Source: Stenotrophomonas sp. 704A1 (lineage in GTDB: Bacteria > Pseudomonadota > Gammaproteobacteria > Xanthomonadales > Xanthomonadaceae). From it: DNA of 64,000 nucleotides. Positions 52,901 through 60,300 of this stretch are shown here, one piece after another. The stretch lies in assembly GCF_030549525.1 (NCBI RefSeq), contig NZ_CP130831.1, positions 2,319,501-2,383,500 on the forward strand, read 5' to 3'. Every line of letters begins with the position of its first letter. Within the stretch, counting starts at the first letter, position 1. The position numbers and the translations under genes were made by a program. The notes under the pieces are model-generated. The model ran no database searches and was not told the origin of the DNA. It saw nothing but the letters and a program-made list of their open reading frames with translations.

Positions 52901-53968
52901 GGTGTCAACTCCGCTGCGTGAGGCAAGGGTGAACCACCATGCATCTGGACACAATGAACTTGCCACCAGTTGAGCAATGGTCGTCTTTCCTTTGTGGATA
53001 GTGCCAGTTAGCAACACGGTCTTCCGCTGCGCAATTCGCTGTCTAACGTGCTCAATGAGAGATGCTCGGTTCAGGAGCGGTGATGGTGCCCGGGGTACGG
53101 GCAGTCGCATAATTCTAAGAAGCGCAGAGCCAGGGTCAAAGGCGCCTGTCTGGAGTGCTGATTGAAACTGCTGGTACTGATGTGCGGGGACCGGGATGTG
53201 TTCCGTTGTGGCGGCGTCAATCTCTCTGAGGAGGTCCGCAAGACACAAACGGCGCTTGGCGGACTCCTGTCGGACCAGTACATCGCAGGCGAAGGAATGA
53301 AGGCGATCCCGGACTGCCCCGACGTACGATAGCGGGGCTTTAGCTGAGTTCAAACGGACGACAAGTCTGTCGTCGACGCTCTGCTTCACCTGTTCGAGGC
53401 CGGGCTGGTCTAGAAACCAATGAACGCGATTGATGAGGCGTTCTTTGACTTGCTCCGCTGTCGCCGATGTGAGGAAAGCTTTCAGCGCGCTGTTAGTTGC
53501 GAGTTTTGCTGCGAGATAGGATTGGATCCTTGTCGCCATTTCGGGATCGGTTTGAGCAATTCGCCACGCCTCGAGGCCCGTGATACCACCAAATTGTGCA
53601 TCTTGTTCAAGCGCGGCGGAGGCAGTCGTGATGTAGTGAAAGTCAACGTGCCGGGTCGATTCGCGCTGGCTGAGCGTCCAGTAGTTCTCAAGCGCCTCGT
53701 GGGACCGCTGGTTGTTAAGCGAGAGCCTCTGCGCCTCATGCTTGACTTGTTCGGCGATGGCTCCGCTTGATGCTATGCGGTCAAGATCCTCTGCACCTTC
53801 CAGGAAGATGACTTCATCTGATGAGCTCAAACGTAACCAGGCATCGATCGTCCACCAAATCTGGTACACGATACCTCGGATAGAGGCTACGGCTTGGCGT
53901 GCAGGGTCGCCCTTCAGCTCGTCCGGACCCGGAAGGGCTTCTGGCAGGTCGTTGAAAGTGGGCGACAT
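49901..53968 (-). CDS. Large STAND-type NTPase with N-terminal nuclease-like (Cap4/DUF4297-type) domain and helical repeats
   Basis: A 1355-residue protein. The N-terminal ~120 residues look like a PD-(D/E)xK nuclease of the Cap4/DUF4297 kind: 'GIVYQIWW' with Y34-Q35, then E57 and D61 in 'FLEGAEDLD', then E73-Q74-V-K76 in 'AEQVKH'. A P-loop NTPase follows, with Walker A TGTIHKGKTT (321-330) and Walker B SLIVVDNID (374-382), then a winged-helix-like part (about 500-620). The rest (about 640-1340) is helical and TPR-like. Nuclease-STAND-repeat layout is typical of anti-phage Avs and related defence ATPases, where the repeats sense a phage protein. GC content and codon use are clearly lower than in the chromosome. 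The exact family is unknown to me. Confidence 0.8.
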   Translation of the reverse strand: MSPTFNDLPEALPGPDELKGDPARQAVASIRGIVYQIWWTIDAWLRLSSSDEVIFLEGAEDLDRIASSGAIAEQVKHEAQRLSLNNQRSHEALENYWTLSQRESTRHVDFHYITTASAALEQDAQFGGITGLEAWRIAQTDPEMATRIQSYLAAKLATNSALKAFLTSATAEQVKERLINRVHWFLDQPGLEQVKQSVDDRLVVRLNSAKAPLSYVGAVRDRLHSFACDVLVRQESAKRRLCLADLLREIDAATTEHIPVPAHQYQQFQSALQTGAFDPGSALLRIMRLPVPRAPSPLLNRASLIEHVRQRIAQRKTVLLTGTIHKGKTTIAQLVASSLCPDAWWFTLASRSGVDTDNILKAIAACVSDESTPSLIVVDNIDLSPNTHGAYKETLALLVNRALRSGRGLLLTARGESAEAAQLSDFANIETIDVPEMSVEDVQEHCLSNGCPKHMCEAWAAFIRGAAGGHPKLVQVRIAELEAKQWPPPTPSDITTISPAITNARQVARRMLSESVSPETAAFVYTAAEAALPLTRPMLLSLTQAVGGIVNGGDIIDALQGKWLEQALVGRLSVTPLLKGSAGEVWSLGRRRLAHSQIYDAIAGVRSLDVSDAGALLFHAYIAQDAGRLMHCARILETIDEDTISAAVFQHLVWLPYVSLSEGQRFLESQPFVSVVLRQLQFSVATQLDSEMLPTILTRWTEEVDQIPEQEPRAALQVMRCSKLFTNRNPRIQLRPKLTAIGILSRLKGEAAILAEEFARQFMAQSDELLHGLPPSATSTQFFLSLQASSVRDLEGLTQVVDWLELDADVDDRRAFETILTWPLVNSCGAFVHGAWASQSASGTEWEPTIALLSRAGAIARRLGLTQFGSEVAKALSIIHGEYLHDHSAAIQILEHAASAHGETPTIREQRVNALFQANDEVGALAAWNSLVSDPVAASGLDAFAFRRAGICACRLGEWSQAEHYFIAGSTVRPEYRLSITKFGLLVDASHVMAVAGAPQRAAKTLTDMLADLPATAQDDGEDGWDAIFQLINGVCNLTDAIARQKDISTLRLPFGKASEPGLSFGQPRPGQAIRTQLSVVKAGLLASQLGDISPKFRTQLEALRTSNFPLVRFSVAEALLAFEFNAGTSKEFVCVLADFEREFNLITSLVDYPQELPSNAGNMSTNASRLSPEGLFAVFAAAAICCDNPARTIGAWQVDAARTWGPNSVIVSMLADMSCGFALSGQAARAAASRQVERSSVGRTFGAALALMQNSSLTPEDAFHIHLLASSATVCFSEGLLLQKTFGRPLARRLSPTWKHLASTSSRFSSPQHLPALHETVAAVDRGEASIGELLNAAARTIDAVVGEVGARLE

Positions 53969-54197
53969 GTGAGCTACGTAATGATTTGGGGATGCAAGGT
54001 TAAGCCGGGGCTTGTCTCCCCAAGGCTACAGTTGAGGTATACCATGCCGCCCCGACTCGGAACAGCCGGGTTGCTATAGGCAGATGTGGAAGGTTGGTCA
54101 TTTTCGGTGGCGGGCCGCTGCCCCCTCTCGGTATCATTCCTGATGACCCGCGCTTTAGGGCGCTCCGCATGCCGGGGTCGACTGCGCAGACCGTGAT

Positions 54198-54220
54198 AAA
54201 TTCCGAAAAATTCGGAATTT
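54198..54220. promoter_or_regulatory. Perfect AT-rich palindrome in the divergent gap
   Basis: AAATTCCGA-AAAAT-TCGGAATTT lies in the 409-base gap between the STAND gene and the DUF4238 gene, about 155 bases before the latter. It could be an operator for a regulator or a terminator-like stem. Nothing else with clear structure was seen in this gap, apart from a run of CCCCT repeats at 54263-54280. Confidence 0.5.
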
Positions 54221-54376
54221 GCGATAAGTCTAACTGCCGCACCCTGTCACCGATTGTTCCGTCCCCTCCCCTCCCCTCCCTCGGCGGCAGCTGTCTACGT
54301 GAATGCCGCTCGCCAGCAACGCACTTTGTCGGGAACGCTTGCTTCCGAAAACCGGATAACGGCACAATCACGCTCT

Positions 54377-55483
54377 ATGCCTGCACTCAAGAATCAGCAT
54401 TATGTGCCGCGATGCCACCTGAGGCCATTCACTCTGAATGGTGAAGGCTTGGCGATAAATCTGTTTAACTTCGCACGGGGCCGTGCGGTCCCTAATGCGC
54501 CGGCGAAGAATCAATGTTCGGCGGACTACTTCTATGGAAAGGACCTTCACTACGAAAAGAGTATGCAGGTGATTGAAGGGCTTTATTCTGCAGCTGTGTC
54601 GCGCATCTCTAGTCCCGGCTACACCTTGACCAGCGACGACTCTGAGATCCTTCGCTCGTTCTGGGTGCTGCAGCACCTGCGGACAGATGCGGCTTCGCGC
54701 GCTTTCGCTGCTCTGTCTAATGAGGTGGTCGACACGACTGGGGCGCCCGAAGAGTTCCGTGCGTCTATCGCGGACGCCGTGCAGGTGGCGATGTCGACAG
54801 TGCCAGAAATGGTCTCTGTCGTCGAGGACCTCAAAGTGTGTTTGCTGCGCAATCGTTCAGCTGTCGACTTCTTCACTAGTGACGATCCGGCGATTCATAC
54901 GAATCGTTGGTACCTGCGCCCTGGACATGAAAGAATGGGTTCGCCAGGCTTGGCAAAATCTGGGGCGATCTGCCTGCTTCCTCTCACTCCCAGGCATTTG
55001 TTCTTGGCATACGACGGCGATGTCTACTCGCTTCCTGTGTCCAGTCGTTGGGTTGACGTCAGGAATGAGAATGACGTGCGGATGCTCAATCAGCAGCAGC
55101 TGCTCACAGGGATGGCAAATGTTTACTTCCGAGAAATTGAGGACGCAGCCGCGATCGCTCTTGAGTTCGATGAGTGTATAGCTAGGCGCATTCCATCTAG
55201 GCACCGCCTCAATCACGCGGTCCTGGATTCGAACAATGGAATGTTGAGGCGATATCGTGTCACAACCGCCGAAGAGGCTCGAGCGCACCCTGATGCACTG
55301 ATCCACTCAGAGACATTGTACCCGCGGCCGAGTGGTTGGCCGCAATTCATTGGATGGCGCGCTGGCGCCGCGACATATTCGAACGGAACTGCCGTCGGAT
55401 ACGTGCGCCGCGCTCATGCTCATTCGCGCGAGACATCGTCGCAGCCATTCCAAAAGATTCGGCTCGATAACATCAAACTGTGA
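54377..55483 (+). CDS. DUF4238 family protein
   Basis: This 368-residue protein opens with the DUF4238 signature 'LKNQHYVPRCHLRPFTLNGEG', followed by 'INLFNFARGRAVPNAPAKNQCSADYFYG', and has the mid-region 'LRNRSAVDFFTSDDPAIHTN' with 'ICLLPLTPRHLFLAYDGD'. The conserved His, Arg and Asp residues suggest an enzyme, but none is characterised to my knowledge. Members occur often in accessory and defence islands. It is divergent from the nuclease-STAND gene; the two may belong together or merely share the island. The start is the ATG at 54377. GC content is lower than the core genome. Confidence 0.85.
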   Translation: MPALKNQHYVPRCHLRPFTLNGEGLAINLFNFARGRAVPNAPAKNQCSADYFYGKDLHYEKSMQVIEGLYSAAVSRISSPGYTLTSDDSEILRSFWVLQHLRTDAASRAFAALSNEVVDTTGAPEEFRASIADAVQVAMSTVPEMVSVVEDLKVCLLRNRSAVDFFTSDDPAIHTNRWYLRPGHERMGSPGLAKSGAICLLPLTPRHLFLAYDGDVYSLPVSSRWVDVRNENDVRMLNQQQLLTGMANVYFREIEDAAAIALEFDECIARRIPSRHRLNHAVLDSNNGMLRRYRVTTAEEARAHPDALIHSETLYPRPSGWPQFIGWRAGAATYSNGTAVGYVRRAHAHSRETSSQPFQKIRLDNIKL

Positions 55484-56005
55484 GCATGCACTTCGCGTGG
55501 AATGTATTCGGGTGCTTCGCGATTCCTACGTCTCCCAACAAATCGGCCAAGGGCGGCCCTTGGTCTTAGTCCGGTTAGATCCTCCTAGTCGGGAAGTAAC
55601 GCAACCCGCAATTGATCTGGACGTCTTCGCTGGCGTCATTGCGTACCTGCAAGTGCCCCAGCAGGTCCCGCCGACATGGCTGGCCAAAAACCAAGCGTAG
55701 GCGGTTCTGGCTCAAAGGAAGCTGGAACACCCGATCTACCGCCGAATCTCAGGACGCCTCGCAGATCCAGTAGGGCACCAAGTCCTCGATTGGCCCTCTC
55801 TTGCCCTCCTTCTTCTGTCTGCGCGAAGGGCCGTTGCCACGCCCCCCCCCCGCATCAGAGTCGGGTAAGCCCTCGAGTTCAAGATTGAACTCGAAACCGA
55901 GTACAGCAGACATCGTCGATCTAGCAAAGCCGAGCACAACGTCGGTTGCGAGCGCGGTGCGCATCCATACCCGCGATAAATCTTCCTAATCCCCTGCCCC
56001 GTCGA
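55484..56005. other. Remnant region with a C10 tract and a doubtful small ORF
   Basis: No solid gene is seen. On the minus strand two short frames (55749-55964, 71 codons, and 55736-55939) overlap across a run of ten C (55842-55851), so a single-base slip there would join them. The first ends 'GPIEDLVPYWICEAS' and could be the tail of a decayed gene. The stretch lies between the DUF4238 gene and the IS30 element. Confidence 0.35.
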
Positions 56006-57257
56006 TGTCTGCTTCCGGCCGCGGATTCATATGATCGACGCAGCACACGGGTAGCTGCATAGGTGGCGGGAGTGTTGAAGATGAAGCGTAGGAAGAGGAT
56101 CTACTACACCGACGCCCAGAAGGCACTGATGTGGGATCGCTGGCAGCAGGGCGAGTCGCTGCACCAGATCGCGTCCCTGTTTGACCGGCACCACAGCTCC
56201 GTCCGAAGCATCCTGGCCGAGCATGGCGGCATTCGTCCGCCGACAAGGCGACGATCCACGAGGGCACTGAACCTGGCCGAGCGCGAGGAGATCTCCCGCG
56301 GCTTGGCGACGGGACGGTCGATCCGCACGATCGCCGCGTTGCTGGGACGGGCGCCATCCACGGTCGGCCGCGAGATCCGGCGCAACGAGGGCGCTGAAGA
56401 CTATCGCGCCAACCAAGCCGACCTGGCTGCCTGGGGCCGAGCGCGGCGCCCCAAGACCTGTAAGCTGGCGCTGCATCGAGCCTTGGCTGCTCGCGTGGCA
56501 GAGAAGAACCAGTGGCAGTGGTCGCCTGAGCAGGTGGCCGACTGGCTCAAACGCACCTATTCCGATGATGCGAGTCGTCAGGTGTTCTACGAGACCATCT
56601 ATCGCACGCTCTACATCCGGTCGCGCGGAGCGCTGAAGCAGGAACGGCTCGTCCATCTGAGGCGCACGCGGGCGATGCGTGGCTCACGACACTACACCCA
56701 GAAAACAGAGAACCACGGCCTGATCACCGACATTGTCTCGATCAGCGAGCGGCCGGCCAGTGCCGAAGATCGGGCCGTGTCAGGGCATTGGGGAGGCGAC
56801 CCGCTGTTCGGTGACCGGAACAGTCAGATCGCCACGCTGGTGGAGCGACAGACGCGGTATCTGATGCTGGTGAAGGTGGCAGGCAAGGACACGGAGACCG
56901 AGGTCAATGCACTGATCAAGAACGCACGCCGTCTGTCGAAGCAGCTGTACCGGTCGCTGACCTGGGATCGGGGCAAGGAGATGGCGGCGCACCGCCGCTT
57001 CACCTTGGCCACGGACATCCAGATCTACTTCTGCGACCCGCACCGTCCTTGGCAACGCGGTACCAGCGAAAACACCAACGGCCTACTGCGGCAGTACTTC
57101 CCCAAAGGGATCAATCTGGCCGATGTCACGCAGGCCAAGCTGGACGCCGTTTGACGTCAACTCGACGAGCGGCCACGCAAGATGCTGGACTACGAAACAC
57201 CAGCAGAGCGAGATCGACAAACTGTTGATTGGTTGAATCCAAGACCAGAAGCGGACA
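56006..57257 (+). mobile_element. IS30-family insertion sequence, decayed
   Basis: The ends carry imperfect inverted repeats of about 24 bases: TGTCTGCTTCCGG at the left (56006-56018) matches the complement of CCAGAAGCGGACA at the right (57245-57257) in 11 of 13 bases, and the match continues inward with mismatches. The length of about 1.25 kb fits the IS30 family. It contains one transposase gene with a stop codon. No target duplication could be identified with certainty. Confidence 0.75.
56081..57154 (+). pseudogene. IS30-family transposase, prematurely stopped
   Basis: The frame starts at ATG 56081 (or GTG 56063) with an HTH N-terminus ('YYTDAQKALMWDRWQQGESLHQIASLF') and continues into the DDE domain. 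The first-Asp motif, usually GHWEGDLL, reads GHWGGDPL; 'SQIATLVERQTRYLMLVKV' follows. The last Glu region 'HRPWQRGTSENTNGLLRQYFPKG' is intact. A TGA at 57152 then stops the frame, but the sequence after it still reads 'RQLDERPRKMLDYETPAER', the normal family C-terminus, with the correct frame. So a nonsense change has removed about the last 25-30 residues, and the element is probably inactive. Confidence 0.85.
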
Positions 57258-57369
57258 CTGGTGTGAAGCCGCTCATTTTCTGCGCGCTTGCTGTTAGCGC
57301 CATGACTTAGTCATGGCGTTCGCAATTTTCATCAAGCGCTGCACCGGGTAAGCGATGCCGACTACTGGT

Positions 57370-60300
57370 TCACCACTGGAATCCAACGCCCACCGTGACG
57401 CCGTGATCCTCTCGGTTCGTCGAACCCGACAAACGCAGCGTCGTCGAGCCATCCTCGGAGACGGTCGAGAATCCGACCGCGACGGCAGATTCTCCATTGA
57501 AGGTCGACCCCGCCATCGAGATCATGCTCTTGCCGGGCGTGGCGCTGCTCGGCAAGCCAGACATGGACATGGCCAGCGCAATGCCCGAGTTCGCCTGACG
57601 GCGTAGTTGCCCGATCTGCGCATCCGTGTAGGCATTCGCCTGGAAGATGGCCCAGCCCGCGTCCTGTCGCGAGATCGTACGGGCCTGCCGCAGGTTCACC
57701 GCATCGAAATCGTGGGTGGCCGGCGCCACGTGGGTGATCTGTCGCTCAGCGCCGGGTGATCCGACCGAAACGCTGTTGCTGCGGTCCGCGCGCGACCCTG
57801 CACCCAAGGCAACGCTATTCGGCGCATCGGCGGCCGCATCCTTGCCTACTGCCGTGCTCTGGTGACCCACGGCCGACGCGTCACGACCCACCGCTACGCT
57901 GGCATCGCCGATCGCACGGGCACTTGATCCGATTGCGACCGAGCGTCCACCCGGCAGGGCAACGGCCCGATCGCTGCCATCGCCGGCACTATCGACCGCT
58001 ACGCCTTCGTTCACCGCAGACATCCGATCCAGACGCTTGGCGAGCTTGTTGACCTGCGCACCCGTCACTGCATCGCTGCTTCCCGCTTCGATCCGGCCTT
58101 CAGCGATGCCAGTCAACCGGCGCGCGCCATCCGTACCGGTCAAGTCGACCAATTGCCCGCCTCGCCGCTTGGCAACGGAGATGTCCTTCGTGGACTCGTC
58201 CTGGACGACCAAGCCGACATTTCCTTCGCGGATGCGCTCGTTGATGCCACGAATGGACTCGCCCTGAGTAATGGTTTGCCTTTCCAGATCCGTCAGCACG
58301 GACCTCTGCCTGCTCACGAGCCCCTCGACGGCGTAAAGCTGCGCTCCGTTGACGGCGTCCGTACTGCCGTCGCTGACCTTACCTTTGCTCAAGCCTGTCA
58401 ATGCTCTGGTTCCGTCAGTTCCGAGGATATCCACGACCGATCCTCCGGTTTGTCGGCCCACCGTGACCCGTTGCGTCTCCGAGTCCTGCCTCACAAGACC
58501 CAATGCGCCGCGCTCGATCTGCTCCCTCGTCGTTTCGGCGGAGTTAGCAAGTCGTGTTGTCTCGTTCCTCGCAGCAACCACTTGTTCCAGTGCGTTGTCG
58601 GCGGTGCTTTGCGCGTGGTTAGCCGAACCTAACGCGGTGTCGGCCGTCGCTTGTGCGGTGCCGGCATTTGCCAGCGCGGTGTCCGCCATTCCCTGGGCCG
58701 AGTCTGCCGCCGTCCTCGCATCGTTGGCCGCGGTCAGCGCCGTATCGGCAGTGCCTTGCGCACGGTTGGCCGAACCCAAGGCAGTGTCAGCCGTGGCCTG
58801 TGCGGTCCCGGCATTGGCCAGCGCGGTGTCCGCCGTTCCCTGGGCCGAGTCTGCCGCCGTCCTCGCATCGTTGGCCGCGGTCAGCGCCGTATCGGCGGTC
58901 GTCTGTGCCGTGCTTGCAGCGCCCTTCGCATCGCTCGCTGCGGTCAGCGCTGTATCGGCAGCGCCCTGCGCACGGTTGGCCGAACCCAAGGCAGTGTCAG
59001 CCGTGGCCTGTGCGGTCCCGGCATTGGCCAGCGCGGTGTCCGCCGTTCCCTGGGCCGAGTCTGCCGCCGACCTCGCATCGTTGGCCGCGGTCAGCGCCGT
59101 ATCGGCGGTCGTCTGTGCCGTGCTTGCAGCGCCCTTCGCATCGTTCGCTGCGTTCAGCGCTGTATCGGCAGTGCCTTGCGCACGGTTGGCCGAACCCAAG
59201 GCAGTGTCAGCCGTGGCCTGTGCGGTCCCGGCATTGGCCAGCGCGGTGTCCGCCGTTCCCTGGGCCGAGTCTGCCGCCATCCTCGCATCGTTGGCCGCCG
59301 TCAGCGCTGTATCTGCGGTGCCTTGCGCACGGTTGGCCGAACCCAAGGCAGTGTCAGCCGTGGCCTGCGCGGTCCCGGCATTGGCCAGCGCGGTGTCCGC
59401 CGTTCCCTGGGCCGAGTCTGCCGCCGACCTCGCATCGTTGGCCGCGGTCAGCGCCGTATCGGCGGTCGTCTGTGCCGTGCTTGCAGCGCCCTTCGCATCG
59501 CTCGCTGCGGTCAGCGCTGTATCGGCAGCGCCTTGCGCACGGTTGGCCGAACCCAAGGCAGTGTCAGCCGTGGCCTGTGCGGTCCCGGCATTGGCCAGCG
59601 CGGTGTCCGCCGTTCCCTGGGCCGAGTCTGCCGCCGACCTCGCATCGTTGGCCGCGGTCAGCGCCGTATCGGCGGTCGTCTGTGCCGTGCTTACAGCGCC
59701 CTTCGCATCGTTCGCTGCGTTCAGCGCTGTATCGGCAGTGCCTTGCGCACGGTTGGCCGAACCCAAGGCAGTGTCAGCCGTGGCCTGCGCGGTCCCGGCA
59801 TTAGCCAGCGCGGTGTTCGCCGTTCCCTGGGCCGAGTCTGCCGCCGTCTTCGCATCGTTGGCCGCGGTCAGCGCCGTATCGGCGGTCGTCTGTGCCGTGC
59901 TTGCAGCGCCCTTCGCATCGCTCGCTGCAGTCAACGCCGTATCGGCAGTGCCTTGCGCGCGGTTCGCCGCACCCAGCGCGGTATCGGCGGTCGCCTGCGC
60001 GGCCGTTGCCGCCGTCAATGCGCCAGTGGACGATGTCAGAGCGCGATCGGCCGTGTCCCGTGCGGCGTCCGCTGAACGCTGGGCATCGCCTGCCGCGGTC
60101 GTCGCATACTCGGCTTGGCGCTGGGCGTCCTCGGCTTTGGTGTTGGCCGCCGTGGCGGACGTCAACGCTGTAACGGCCGTCGCCTCCGCCTCTTCTGCTG
60201 CGGCGAGCGCCGTCCCTGCGGCGGCCTGCGCGGTGTCGGCCGCCGTCTTCGCTTCACCAGCAGACGCCAAGGCCGAATTTGCAACATCAAGCGCCCCGTC

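Noticed and set aside
58614..59990. Regular repeats considered as non-coding satellite or CRISPR
   Set aside because: The units are multiples of 21 bases and in frame within the adhesin stalk.
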